In this document: positions 36,791 through 48,740 of the stretch, one piece after another
How the letters are laid out: each line of letters begins with the position of its first letter
How positions within the stretch are numbered: the stretch's first letter is position 1
The notes under the pieces: generated by a model
The model's database searches: none
What the model was told of the DNA's origin: nothing
What the model saw: only the letters and a program-made list of their open reading frames with translations
Assembly: GCA_039000515.1 (NCBI GenBank)
Contig: JBCFYV010001001.1
Span: 6,811,033-6,875,032 of the forward strand
Source: Timema cristinae
Lineage: Eukaryota; Arthropoda; Insecta; Phasmatodea; Timematidae
Length of the DNA stretch: 64,000 nucleotides
Direction: 5' to 3'
Translations under genes and position numbers: made by a program

Positions 36791-36934
36791 TTACTACTAC
36801 TCCTTACCAAATAAACATGAACATTATTAAAACTATTTTTTAATTAGATGTTATCAATACTAAATCAAATACAAGTCTAAATTACCTATATTATTTTAAC
36901 TATGTTAAATACATGAAAAATAACTAAACAGTGT

Positions 36935-37150
36935 TTAAGAAAGCAACAGTCCGACATATCAGTTCTGTCTTCTCAGTGAGAACAAAGAGCCTCGTGTTTG
37001 ATTACCAGCAATACTGATAACTGGTAAGGTGATATGTTGGGGAGGGGGGAGGGGGCTGGTTGATGTATATTTTCTAGGTTTAAGTTAGTATTTAAATCGT
37101 GTGCTGATTTAATCAGTTTATTTGTAAAGTGCACTTTAAATACCTCACAT
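36935..37150 (+). repeat. SINE-D-like copy
   Basis: It resembles 30010-30255 in its later half: a G-rich block, then aggtttaagttagtatttaa, gtgtgctgatttaatcag and a tail with agtgcactttaaatacctca. The tRNA-like head is worn. Confidence 0.55.
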
Positions 37151-37839
37151 AATAATATATAGGGAATATTTAATATATATTATAAAATTGGTTAGTCTAT
37201 ATAGCCAAATTAAATAATGGATCCATACTAGCCTCTACTAAAAGTTAAATGATTAAAAAATTTGACTTTATTTTCGAATTTTGAATTACATTTAATTGAA
37301 TCCGGCATGTATTTAGATTTTAAATTTTGAATACGGTTCAAATCATTCATATATTAAGATTCAGAATTTATAATCTGACCTGATATATTAGCAAGATGTA
37401 AATTTGGATTCAAAGCTTTTTACAAGCTTAAAAATATATTTCTACTTAAAATTATGTTTCGCAATTAAATAGATAGGATTTTAAACTCATTCATATTGTT
37501 ATATATATATATATGGAAGAAGGTACAGGCAGGACCATTAGGCGTACCTAGGGCACAAAGCTCTTAAAATAACATACCAACAAAATGTAATTTTTTTTTG
37601 TTTTTGAAAAAAACATTAACTAGATTAAATAATCTAATAGTTAATTCTAAATAAAGGAAATAGCCTCAAAATAATTTATCAAATATTAATAATATAATAT
37701 TTTTAAATTGTAGATTTACAACATAATAATTTTTATTGTTTTATAACTTAGCTGAGTTTGACGAATTTTTCTCGAGAAATAAACACCCGTAGCACAACTT
37801 TATACTGATGGTAAGTAAAGCTGTCAGTCCCGTGTTTAG

Positions 37840-37990
37840 TGTGTCTTGTAAGATAACCATGGAAGGAATGTGAAAATAATTTTTCCAGCAAAATTGGTAG
37901 GCCCTTTCACTCTCACTCATTGAAATTCTCGTGTGCTGATAATCATTAAGTTCAGAAAGTGCACGTTAAATACTACAAATAAATAAATTA
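37840..37990 (+). repeat. SINE-D tail fragment
   Basis: Only the later part is seen (ctcgtgtgctgataatcatt, agaaagtgcacgttaaatac), matching the end of the copies at 30.2 and 37.1 kb. Confidence 0.45.
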
Positions 37991-38246
37991 TGGTTTAATG
38001 AATATCAAGGTCCCTTTGTAGGCTAATAACTTTGATTTTAAATTAAGGCTTCTGAAAATATTAAAAGAAGACGAAGCGAAGAAAGGGTTGTTCTTTGTCA
38101 CACATTGATTAAAAGGATAGGGGGCATTAACCAAGGTTAGCAGAAGGGAGATTGTCTCGATTGAACGCGCATCGTTCTGCGCATGAAAGAAAGCGACGTA
38201 GGCGATAGCCCTTCAGCTGTACACGAGAAAGTCTCAAGAATAACTA

Positions 38247-38459
38247 ATAATATTAGCACCGCATCTTACTACCCGTTCGGGTTATACGCTTCAAGTACTA
38301 ATTACGCTAATTGATTATGAATTGGGGAGGTTGAATTAGAGGAAGTGAACCCGTATTTGCGTGGAGGGAGAGTGGAAAACCCTTTAGAAAAAACCACCCC
38401 AGTTCACCCGACCGAGATTCGAACCTCGATCTCCCTGTCCTCAGCAGTCGAGCTCCTCC
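38247..38459 (-). repeat. SINE-B copy with 10-bp target duplication
   Basis: Minus orientation with intact tail (tagcaccgcatcttactacc, cccgttcgggtt), body and B-box. The head is cut at gtcgagctcctcc. The duplicated target agaataacta lies at 38237-38246 and 38460-38469, indicating a relatively recent insertion. Confidence 0.9.
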
Positions 38460-38502
38460 AGAATAACTATTTTAGCTTGTGAAGTGAACGCGAAATGTTT
38501 TT

Positions 38503-38776
38503 ATTACTATTAGCACCGCGTCTTACTGCCCGTTCGGGTTATACGCACTTACGCTAATGTGTAATGGTAGGGTGATTGTGAGATGAAATGGAGGACCTAC
38601 AGTTTAACGTGGAATCCGAACCACAGTGGCGGCCTGGCATTCCCCACATTCACAAGATGTCTTGTCAGAGGTGAAGGAAGGGTTTGGTAATCAGATAAAT
38701 CTGTGCCGTGACCGAGGATTGAACCCCGGACGCCATCATAGAAGTCTGACACCTTACCCCTAGACCACCAGGTCAC
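38503..38776 (-). repeat. full-length SINE-A with 12-bp target duplication
   Basis: A complete minus-strand copy running from the tail (tagcaccgcgtcttactgcc) to the tRNA-like head (accccta, gaccaccaggtcac). The 12-bp flank cgaaatgttttt occurs at 38491-38502 and 38777-38788. The open frame 38597-38815 is the SINE read through. Confidence 0.93.
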
Positions 38777-39060
38777 CGAAATGTTTTTAAAAGTATATGT
38801 TTTGATTTCATGCAATTAGCTTTAAGAAATGTGTGCTTACATTAATATATTCCGAAAACGGAAGGTATTTATTTTGTGTTTATTTTTTTTATTTTTTGTC
38901 ATATTTAACTCATTTCCAGCAGGCAGGCCTATTATAGCCTATATATTAGGCCCTATGCTGTAGATAAATGGTAACGCTGTCATTTGACTTAATTACAGCC
39001 AATTGTTTATGTTAGATTACAAAAGGAAGAATTCTCTAATTTGTAAACTTAATGTTAAAC

Positions 39061-39651
39061 CAGTGTTTCTCAATCGCCAGGAATTGGCCTGATACCGGGC
39101 CCTGGCATCAAATATCTGGCCAGGAGGGGTTCTCCAGACATTTGTCATTTTACTTTTATAAGCATTTTTAACAGTGCATAGATATATTTTGCACTACCGT
39201 TTCTTTTTTCAAACCAACACCATTAAAATAAATTTATTAATACAATAATCAATTTTAAACTGAATTATGTTATAAATATTTGGTTATCAGAATGGGATGT
39301 CACAAATTAATTAAAGCACAAATTGATTTAATTAAATTAATTTAATGATGTTGGCTTGAGGAAACTACAATATGCTACAAGATTTCATTAGTCCCGTGAT
39401 TTATAAGTAATTAGAATGTACTTTTATATTTGTAAACATGCCACACCATATACAGAAGTGTACCAATACTCTTTATGATAATGCCATCGTTAATTATTAA
39501 TAGTTTAGTTATTATTAGTTGATTGTATGAATGTTAAAAAAAATTGTAAGGTTATTTAACTAAAAATAAATCTGTTCGGACCGGGCTCTCGTCTTAAAAA
39601 AAAAATACCGGGCCGTGGTCTCATAAAAGTTGAGAAACACTGGCTTAGACT
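39061..39651. mobile_element. non-autonomous hAT-type element
   Basis: The terminal repeats are cagtgtttctcaa and ttgagaaacactg, the classic hAT (Charlie-like) ends, followed inward by matched blocks around gggccctggc and gggccgtggtc. The interior is AT-rich without a transposase frame. The expected 8-bp target duplication is not clean. Confidence 0.8.
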
Positions 39652-39964
39652 GATAGTTCATGTCTATAAACTAGTTTGTAATTTATGCTTTATCTTCCAC
39701 TTAAATAAGTTTAGTTTATTGATTTCATATCATTATCATATGGTTTCAGATAAAAAGGTATAAACGCTCATCACTATAGTTTGTGGCTTATTCTTTTTTC
39801 TCTTAGGTTTAAGTTTGAGTCTAATAATAATCAAAGGTTATCAATGTAAGTGACAATATTTCTCTGCTGTGTAAATTAATTAATTACTAATACATTCTGG
39901 TTTTCATCTGTAAACTTTCTAAAAGGTAGTTTCAGAGCTTATTCCAAAATGGTATAATTTACAG

Positions 39965-40107
39965 TGGCGTATGTTGTAGCAACAGTCATGAAAGCTAGGG
40001 GTGTTTTCAATCCTATTGAAGGATCAAATACGAATAAAATAACAAGTGAAGAAGAATTACTTGAGTTTAATAGTTCAATATCACTGACGAAATTAAAAGT
40101 ATTGCAA
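39965..40107 (+). other. possible plus-strand exon nested in Vps13 intron 15
   Basis: A 143-nt block lies between tttacag and CAA/GTGAGT. It is open in one frame and translates with balanced composition, for example VATVMKARGVFNPIEGS and EEELLEFNSSISL. Both splice signals are good and on the strand opposite to Vps13. A second, tiny candidate (tttttctcttag/GTTTAAG to CAAT/GTAAGT, about 39808-39846) lies just upstream. I recognise no family and can find no start, end or further exon, so this may be chance. Confidence 0.25.
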
Positions 40108-40644
40108 GTGAGTATTTACCTGGATGGGTTCAATATTATTGATATTTATAATAATGTAATGATTAAATATATAATCACTCCAAAGCAACAAGAATTTAAT
40201 TATTATTACATATTTAAATAAAGAGAAATTATCTCAACAGTACTTTTCTTGTTTGAATATGTTAACACTCTTTAACCGAGAATTAAATTTTACATTCTAA
40301 AATTTGTAAATCTTTTTTATTTTAAATTTTATAATTTCATCATCATTGCCTTATCAGAATCCATAATTTAAAATAGAATAAAATAGTATTTACAAACTAG
40401 AAGAGCATAGAATTTACCAAGTTTTTCTCTAATGTTTTGTGAGAGGATAAGCTGGCAAGGGGCTACCAGTGACGTCACACCTCCATTCCTAGCTATCTAC
40501 ACAGGCCTTATGTGAATGAGACAACCTCCTTTCTAGGAACCTTGGGCGTTCACCACCTATATTTGATTGATTAATACTTGTTTTGTCTAGTATTTTGGCA
40601 CTGTATTATTATTTTGCTTCCCTCAGAGGGGTAGTTTATTTATA

Positions 40645-40860
40645 TTGTACATACGGGGTGCAAATTTTAAGTCTCAACTGGAATGCATGAAGCCTTTGTT
40701 CTAGCTCTGGGTACAAGAAAGGTGGATAGAAACGTATAAAATGGAGATAACACAATATAGACTTAACAATTAAAAGCTGTATTGTAAACTCTATATTGTG
40801 TTTGTTTCCATCCTTTTTTTCAGGACCTTCTTCCATATATAGCAAATTGTACCCCAAAAA
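40645..40860. mobile_element. possible small MITE
   Basis: The ends ggggtgcaaattt and gcaaattgtacccc are roughly inverted, about 210 bp apart, and the inner blocks cacaatatagact and ctatattgtgttt pair. The frame 40636-40857 is the element read through. Confidence 0.45.
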
Positions 40861-41029
40861 GCGAAAAGAAGTTTTCCTTAAATAAAAAAAACCTTAGGTG
40901 ATCTTTTGTGTGGATGCAAATTTATTTCATATAAATAAAACCTCTGGTTTCTAAAAAGTTCATGATTGTATGAGTGCTTAATGAAACTGTTTAGAAGAAC
41001 GTTTTCAAACAAGCAAGCCTATGTTTGAT

Positions 41030-42340
41030 ACATGAAATGGGGTTTGTTGAGCGTACCTGCTATTTCTCTCTCTGTGCAAGGTGTGTTGTGGAAACAGAAC
41101 AAAATACAGCAAAATAGAGTTAGTTGCAATACATACAAACCAATGAGATGCAATAGAAGGCAAACATTACATTTCAACACACATCAGATTTCACTATACA
41201 ATAGGTGGGGGTTGAATGACGTGTGTTGGATTGTGCTTAATTTAGTGTCCATCACATGCACAGCACGTTATTTTGTTGGAAAAAAAACCAAGCTAGTTTT
41301 ACGTCTTATACTGCATCTGTAGATTAAGAATTGTATTAAAATTTTAAATTCAATTAAATTGGTTGCCTATTTTATGAATTTGAAGCTAGTTTCTTAACTT
41401 GACACTCTCTAAGTACTATCATTAACTACCCAATGTATGAAGTAGTAAAGAAAGAAAATGATCAGTTCACCCTGTGAGGCTTGTTCACCTTCTGATACAT
41501 TCCCCTTTTCTTATAATGAGTATAAATTCCCACTCTAATATTTACGCCTGGACAGCATTAATATGCATGTAAAAAAACTAAGCGGTTTCATTTTCTAAGT
41601 AGACATATACTTCCAAGGACATTTTTTAAATAGTCATCCTGGCAGGAAGATTTCTACGGGCTATTTTTGTGGTTAAACCAAACACCATATGTTTTAACAG
41701 ATTTAAAAAAACACATTTACAAAAAAGCCACTTCAAGACAAAAAATTAATTTTGTGACATGGCAAGATTTTTTAAATATTCATTTATTAATTCATGGCTT
41801 ATATTTCTATGTTCTAACTTTAAAACTCGCCGATTGAAACGTTAACACATTGACTGTCACAGGTAAGCAACGTCCTAAACTCTTTGGAAAACTAATGTAC
41901 ACACTTCTTTAATTTTAGCAATTCCAAAAACTTTGCACCTGGAATTCAGATGTGAGAGTATACCATCTTCTAAGGATGATAAAGAGACGTTTGATGGTGA
42001 ATTGCTTGTTATTTACATACACAATTAATTATGTATTGCATCTTTGGTAAATCATGTCTTTGTTTTGAATAAATGGTAGCTCGGCTAACAGATTGGAATG
42101 AGATTCAAGAAGAGGTCAAAAACAGACTTTAATGTGGTCAGTGCTTGAGTGATCAGTTTGTAAGCTATTTTCAAAAATATAATCCAAACCATCAATATTT
42201 GCAGAAATTCCGATAAAATAAAGTGTCGAGAAACATATTTGAACATAAGAGGGATGAATAAATAGGAGGATAGAGAAAGTTATATAATGGAAACTTCATG
42301 ATGTGTATATATCCCCAAATATTATAGAGGATAATCAAGG
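41030..42340. other. Vps13 intron 15: no confident feature
   Basis: One plus-strand frame (41032-41322) has no supporting signal. Otherwise there is AT-rich intron. Confidence 0.4.
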
Positions 42341-42355
42341 TGTGTAGAGTGAGAT

Positions 42356-42500
42356 AGGGTGGCCATGTGGCGCGTATGGGTGATGACAGGCATGCACACA
42401 ACATTTTAGTTGAGAAACCTGAAGATACTAGACCCCTTGACAGACCTAGAGGCAAATGGGAAGATAATCTTAAAATGGATTTGAATGTTTTTGTGTGTCA
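42356..42500 (+). pseudogene. relic of a LINE reverse-transcriptase C-terminus (type 1)
   Basis: Frame on the plus strand reads GGHVARMGDDRHAHNILVEK then PEDTRPLDRPRGKWEDNLKM. The G-H-V-A-R-M and R-P-L-x-R-P-R-x-x-W-E-D-N pattern is the tail commonly seen at the end of insect non-LTR reverse transcriptases. No start or upstream domains are present. Minus-strand frames across it are shadows. Confidence 0.7.
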
Positions 42501-42529
42501 GGTTAGAGGGATATATGAAATAGTAGAGG

Positions 42530-42745
42530 AAAAAGGATAGATGGTATGGACACGTAATGAGGATGGAAAAGGATAGGTTCCCAAGGAAAGTGTTTGAGTT
42601 GAAGTTTGTATGGAAAAAACCACGAGAGAGATCCAGGAGGATATAAGAGGAGTAGGCAACAGCAAATGTGCGACTGAGAGAAGAAGAATGGATGAGAGTA
42701 GAGGGAAAATGGTGGAAGAACATTGAGAAATTGAGGCATTTTATT
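42530..42745 (+). pseudogene. relic of a LINE reverse-transcriptase C-terminus (type 2)
   Basis: The plus strand reads RWYGHVMRMEKDRFPRKVFE followed by LKFVWKKPRERSRR, then a frame stop and EEEWMRVEGKWWKN further on. It is the same kind of C-terminal tail as the neighbouring relic but a different version, so two independent element ends appear to be joined head to tail. Confidence 0.7.
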
Positions 42746-42749
42746 TAAT

Positions 42750-45700
42750 TGAGCTTCTCTCAGGCTATAAACAGTTCATGGTGATTGTGATGATGACTAA
42801 TATAATAAAGCAGGGATATATACCCAAGAACGATTAGTGATAATGCCAATGATGGTACACCTTGTTTTTCCTGGGAAGTAGAATATCATCTTGATGTATT
42901 GCACTATGGCCATATACTTCACCATAGCGGAAGGTAAATTTAATACTTTTCAAGGGTTTAAGGGAATGTTGGTCATACACGAATGAAACATTAAAAAATA
43001 TAGTTTGCTCTTTGTCGCATCTCTATGGTTGATTCACAAGAAACATGGTCCCACATTGGCTGATATGTTAAGGCAGCCACCTTGATCAGCAAGAAAGTAT
43101 CCATCGCTGTCAGACCACAATAATCTGAAACTACTTATCAGTTCTGTCCAGGCTTATACCCCTTTCACCCTTCACCTTCATAATGCCACTAAGAAAGAGG
43201 GTCGTTAAGACTACCAAACTAATTACTATTTCAAGGTAAAACGGAAAGCTTGCTTCTTGTTCTCAAATATCTTAAAATTGGGTTTATCAAAAAATGACTG
43301 TATTTGAAAGAGAAAGTCTAGATCTAGATAACTTTTTCCTAAAACCCAGTCTCATAGCTATGCAAATATGATTAAAAATCGTTAAAAATGAGATTATGTT
43401 ACATATTCACACATTTTTTCTATTAATAAAACTCAAACTATAGGGTTGCTATGAGACTAGTGTCCTTTGGGAATCTTTAGACTTTATTTTGGCGTGAGCC
43501 ATATTTTGGAATAACGTATCGTTGCGTTAGATCTGAACGCTTGCCCAATAATTTTTTGCTTATCGAAGGCGGCCCCCTTAAGTACACAGAATTCGTGCAA
43601 TTTTATCAACATAAGGGAATAAAGGAGGGGGGTTCAAGGACGCATGGGATGCGTATCATAACAAGACAAATGTGTTGATACTAAACAAGTCATTTGGATA
43701 CAAAGCAGGACGATACATGAACACAGCAACAAATAATATTTACATGATTATTATTTATTTGTACTTTCATGACAACTTAAAAGAAATTGGAAAAAAAAAA
43801 ATCTGGCTGTAACAAAAAATAATAAATCTTATATTACTCTTTGGACAATCCTGTAAGGCTAGTTAGATACATCATACATATTTATTAAAGTTATTTTAAA
43901 ATTAATTTTAAATATTATAAATAATCATACAGTATCAGTCACAATCTATTACTTACTATGTAACTAAATTAATTTAATATTAAAGTATTTAGATATATTA
44001 TTATTAAAACATGCATATTCCAACTTTTTATTTTTAGTAGAGGAGGAATGCTGTTACGATGCTGTGTGTTATTCTTTGCAAATTCTATTAAAATCAACAT
44101 TTTACGATTAATTGGTGATTATCTTCCAATAAGCTGGAATTAATTTTATTTATCTTCAACTGATTAAAATCCAGGACAATTAAACTAATAGTAAAAAAAA
44201 AAATGTTATAAAATGCTTTAATTTAAATCCAAGACAAATATTCCAAATGTATCCAATAATTGATTGGTTTTTAATGCAATGGAGATGAGTAGATTTTCAA
44301 ATACTAACACTAATTTTTACATTTTAACACACATATTTCAATGCTACACGTTAAACTAGAGTCCAATTTCCATTGAAAGGTCCTTATCTCACATCTAGAA
44401 GTTTCTAGATCTAATTTCACCTATTCATACGTCAAGTCATGTAATATGCAGTTTTCACTTTTGATGTTTATTATCAATACATATAAAATAACAATAGTAA
44501 TATAGTAAAAACAAATTTCTCCACATAAAGAAAGTTTATATTTTCTAAAAAGTTCTTACTATGTAAATTGGACTGTAAGTTATATATACATCCCACTCTT
44601 ATTTTTACCATGCACATTTTGTAGTGTGGATATGTCTTTATAAAACATGCTCACACAAACATGCCCTGCAAATGGTGGACATTCAGTGCTTAAATTCTCA
44701 TGCTGATAATTAGATAGGATTTAATTTAATTATTTAAAGTAATGTATATTAAACTTGTTGTAGTTTAAAGTCTTTTAAAAATAAGTATATATATTACTTA
44801 AAACCATAACAAAGTTTGTATATGTAGGTTTCCTGTTATTTAAAAAATACATAATTTAATATATTTTTTTTTTTCTGATGGTCTCAAGGTCAAATATTCA
44901 TAAATAGAAATGTTATATTTTTGATAATATTCCTGTTATAGATTACTTTGACAATAGATTGACATCAAACGTGTTTAGAGGTAATAAAATTCACTTATAC
45001 GTGCATTTCCATTTAAGGACCACCCTATTATCGTGTGTGTGTAAATTAAAAATAATGTATTGTTATTTATAGGTTAGCATAAAATAAAATATTAATTGCA
45101 ATAATTCTACTAAAATACGTTCTTATTTACAAAATTATATAAGTACTTTTTGGCGTTAAATGGCAAGTGCTCCCTGTCCATGTATAAACCACCATAAATA
45201 CATCTTTATTTGTGATTAGTTTTAGCATAAAATATTATGATTTAATCATGTGATATTCAGGGTGTGCAACACATCGATTTGGGAAACACTGCCATATAGG
45301 TGTATTCATTTGTACAAGTGGATCGTTCCAGATATCACCACAGATTAACTTCTTATTGGGAAAGGTAATATAGAAAGATACCTCACTAAACTTTCTAGAT
45401 AAAGGTTAACACGTAAAAGCTATTAACTATCGATAGGTTTTGAGCTTCCAGTGTTTAATTTTAAGAAAAAGTATATATTTTCCTCTTCGCACTACGATGA
45501 TAATTTTTAGACAATCCTTCCGCCCAGCTCTCTCTATATTTGTTGTTAAAAACTATTCAAGTAAGAATCGAGTTGTTGTTAACCTTAACCAAAGATAAAC
45601 AGGGTGTATTGGTGGTCTAGTTTCACTTATAAAATTAATGGGCCTGTCGTAAGAGAGAACACCTGATGATTATGATTATTATGATGATAATGATGATGAT

Positions 45701-45946
45701 AGTAATAATTATAATAAAATCACACACAAATTATGGATCCCGCGATGATGTAAACGAAGAATGATTGTACAGTTGAGCTTCTGCTTACACAACATATAAG
45801 ATGAAATTCCCTAGGAAAATCGGGCTATCGATTTAAGATACTATTTTTTCCGACTGTGTATATATAAAAGATTAAAGTAAGGACTAACATGTAATCTAGC
45901 AAATATCTTGACCATCTGACTGCATTTTTGACCAACTTTAGCTCAC
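42750..45946. other. Vps13 intron 15: AT-rich, nothing recognised
   Basis: No convincing island was found. A (GAT)n/(AAT)n microsatellite lies at about 45666-45718. The last 40 bp before exon 15's donor are plain intron. Confidence 0.5.
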
Positions 45947-46066
45947 CTATATTGGTTTGGTGAGCACCCCAGAAAGCCCCAGTGAAACACCCATAACAAA
46001 TGTCTTGGCAGAAATAAGAAAAGTCTCTGGAAGGTCACTTGTTTGTTGTAAGCCGAACTTTCTTTT
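45947..46066 (-). CDS. Vps13: Vps13 exon 15, ending in an in-frame TAG
   Basis: 120 nt from tgttttcag/AAAAGA to ATATAG/GTGAGC. Entering in phase 0 from exon 14 it reads KRKFGLQQTSDLPET, then SAKTFVMGVSLGLS and GVLTKPI, the conserved region before the G-x-x-x-E-G-x-x-G-F-F-K-G motif. The last codon before the GT is TAG, and the exon leaves in phase 0 although exon 16 needs phase 1. The family has one more residue between T-K-P-I/V and G-A than can be read here, so a single missing base near 45947-45950 explains both the stop and the phase clash. Either the assembly has an error or this copy is truncated here. Confidence 0.88.
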   Translation of the reverse strand, partial: KRKFGLQQTSDLPETFLISAKTFVMGVSLGLSGVLTKPI

Positions 46067-46379
46067 CTGAAAACAAAGTAAAACATTACAAACTGAAATA
46101 CATAATTTTATAATTAAACGTAGTACCGTAGCTAGGACCACTTTGTGATTGCTGTCAAAAATAATTTTAAAGTGACATGTTTTTTGTTTATGTCAGGAAA
46201 TTGAAAATAGGAAGTATTATGAATAAATTATAACCTACTGATGTACGGACCTATTAGGTGCTAATATTAAAATAATCTCTTATAAATATAAAAAAGGAAT
46301 TTAAACATTTTGGTTATGGCTAACTAAGTTTAAATGATTCTGAGTAGTATGTAAACTCTGTTTGCCCTTAAAGTTAGTG

Positions 46380-46625
46380 GCAGTCTTACCTTAGGCTGCC
46401 TGGGTAGCTGATATATTGCCAATCAGATGCTGTGCCTAGGTTAAATATTAATAAACCCTTTAAGTGTACACGTGTTTGGTATTTACTGGATTGGAAACAA
46501 CATTATTTTATATGACCATATACATATAGACTTGTCAAGACATTTTAAAAGTTGAAATTTTCCCTTTGTAAAGTAAAAATTTCCACATATCTCGGTTTAC
46601 CACTAAGAGCTAAATGCCCGGGAAA
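46380..46625 (+). repeat. dispersed repeat E, copy 1
   Basis: About 245 bp shared with 56885-57135: blocks gctgatatattgccaatcag, ttaaatattaataaaccct, aagtgtacacgtgttt and aaatgcccgggaaaagaaag. No terminal or tRNA-like structure is seen. Confidence 0.7.
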
Positions 46626-46944
46626 AGAAAGGTAGCTGGTTTGGAAACAGAATGGATCTTTGTGACTCGAATGATGTAATTTCATAGACGGAGGTCAAAA
46701 CACAAGTTGTGTTGTCATCAGTATTCTTCTCCTTCCTTGTTTGTTCTCATACTGCCGGACACCTTTATCCAGGGCCGTTTATAAATATCTAGTCGACTGT
46801 TCTTTAACCTTGGTGGATCCCATCATGGCTAATGAAACACTGATATAATTCATAAACGTAAGATCGTTACATTTCAGGGTGCACGGGGATAATTCTACCT
46901 ATCAATATTTAAAATAAATAATTAATATTATTGGGTATTCCTAC

Positions 46945-47106
46945 TTTTTTGTAGTCTTGGTCGAAGCTGAGGTTGCTGACAATGTCTGCCAGAGAGGAAG
47001 ATATGAGTGACACGGAGCCTGCAGTCCCCCCTACAACGTGACCAAGTAGACTTTGCGCGCCGTAGCTTAGACCCTCGGCGAATTCTTCAGATCCTTCCAT
47101 CACCCC
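46945..47106 (-). CDS. Vps13: Vps13 exon 14: helical C-terminal region
   Basis: 162 nt, phase 0 both sides, between ataatttcag/GGGGTG and AAAAAA/GTAGGA. It reads GVMEGSEEFAEGLSYGAQSL then LGHVVGGTAGSVSL and SFDQDYKK. This corresponds to the VPS13A/C stretch G-x-x-x-G-P/S-E-E-F-x-E-G followed by a Gly-rich VGGxAG segment. That is part of the helical VPS13_C/ATG2_C-like domain that binds lipid droplets or mitochondria in characterised homologues. Confidence 0.95.
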
Positions 47107-47279
47107 CTGAAATTATCTGGATTACTCCTTAGCAACAGAAACTTCATTCATTTATGCAAAACCATACTACACACATAACCACATTAATTTGTACCTCACA
47201 GCACTCACACATAACCACATTACATCAACTTGATCATCATATCAACCTTCAAACTTCATATTACTAAATCAACATTCCA

Positions 47280-47860
47280 TCGACCTAAGTATCACTCCAT
47301 TAGCTAAAATCAACATTCATAACATTTATCTCTCCACTAGCTACAATCAACATTCATAACATGTATCACTCCATAGCCTACAATCAACATTACATTAACA
47401 TGTATCACTCCACTAGCTACAATCAACATTCATAACATGTATCACTCCACTAGCTACAATCAACATTCATAACATGTATCACCCCTTAGCTACAATCAAC
47501 ATATACATGATACATGCTATCAACTCACTACCCACTAGCTACAATCAACATTCATAACATGTATCACTCCACTAGCTAAATCAACATTCATAACATGTAT
47601 CCTCCACTAGCTACAATCAACATTCATAACATGTATCACTCCATTAGCTAAAATCAACATTCATAACATTTATCTCTCCACTAGCTACAATCAACATTCA
47701 TAACATGTATCACTCCACTAGCTATCAAATTCAACATTCATATACAATATTATCATTCACTCCACTAGCTACAATCAACATTCATAACATGTATCACTCC
47801 ACTAGCTACAATCAACATTCATAACATGTATCACTCCACAAGCTACAACCAATATTACAA
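47280..47860. repeat. about 37-bp minisatellite in intron 13
   Basis: Roughly 14 copies of a unit containing tagctacaatcaacattcat and aacatgtatcactccac, with a few shortened or scrambled units (near 47500 and 47740). It does not include an exon boundary. Confidence 0.93.
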
Positions 47861-48063
47861 ATTTTAATGTGTTAATAGAAATGTAATGTATATTAATGAC
47901 GATTATTTATATAGTATATAACGTTGTTTTGGTTCAAGACGCAGGGCCTAAAGTCTTCCTTGGTAAATAAGATACAATCACAACTAGCCAATGCTTATCT
48001 TATTAAGATATCATACACAGGTAACTACAACTGTGAAATAAACGAGCAATAGCTTATTCTCAC

Positions 48064-48259
48064 AAGGAATGGTTCGTAAAAGAAGTCCCCAAGTCCTTCT
48101 GTGAAGTCCGTGATAAGACCATAAGGATTGCCAAGGACATCCAACCCCAACACAAGGACATGAAACTGTTGTAGGAGTTGACTCAGGTAGTGACGGTACA
48201 CGTCGTCCATCTGTTGCCTGGGACCGACGACACATCCTTTCTGCTCCAAGTAGGCCATT
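48064..48259 (-). CDS. Vps13: Vps13 exon 13: LGLDVLGNP motif
   Basis: 196 nt, taking two bases from exon 12 (AA plus A makes Lys) and ending in phase 0 at CTT/GTGAGA. It reads MAYLEQKGCVVGPRQQMDD, then VYRHYLSQLLQQFHVLVLGL, DVLGNPYGLITDF and GLGDFFYEPFL. L-G-L-D-V-L-G-N-P-x-G-L-I with F-F-Y-E-P is diagnostic of VPS13A/C. VPS13D and VPS13B have clearly different versions, which is why I assign the A/C type. The acceptor (ccttgtccaag) is a weaker pyrimidine tract than at other exons. Confidence 0.96.
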
Positions 48260-48389
48260 CTTGGACAAGGCACAAAACCAATCAGTAAAACATTTCATTT
48301 GATTCGCAGTTGCATTATTATGTCGGACCTTATTTTATTATGTGGTTAGTGTCAAGAAGACTCAGTAAATAATATGTGTAGTTCTACTA

Positions 48390-48740
48390 ATGTATAAAAA
48401 TGAGTTAAAATTTATGTCTACAATATTTTTTCAAGATGGCTTCTACAAAACACTACTTTTGGAGTTTTTCTTAGCTGTTACTATTTCACACAAAAAACAC
48501 GAAATCGATCGTGCTGATGTTTTGCATGGACATAATTCAGACGTCCGGTTAACATATAGACTAATTAAAATATCCGTCCACAATTTTGTTTCAAGATGAT
48601 GGGTGTAAAACGATCCTTTTTGGCCTTTTTTCACAGCTGTTACCCTTTCACACAAAAATATACTACACCGATTGTGCTGAAACTTTTCGTAGACACAATT
48701 CGGACGTCTGATTAGCATATATACTTGATATAAGGGCGAG
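48390..48740 (+). repeat. dispersed repeat in intron 12, internally duplicated
   Basis: Two tandem versions about 165 bp apart carry ctgttac..tttcacacaaaaa, gtgctga and ttcagacgtcc or ttcggacgtct. Related sequence in the opposite orientation lies at 63600-63870 (ttcagcacaatcggcgtagt). Frames here are repeat-derived. Confidence 0.6.

Noticed and set aside
42192..42739. Three overlapping minus-strand frames
   Set aside because: Antisense reads of the LINE reverse-transcriptase relics, whose conserved motifs are on the plus strand.
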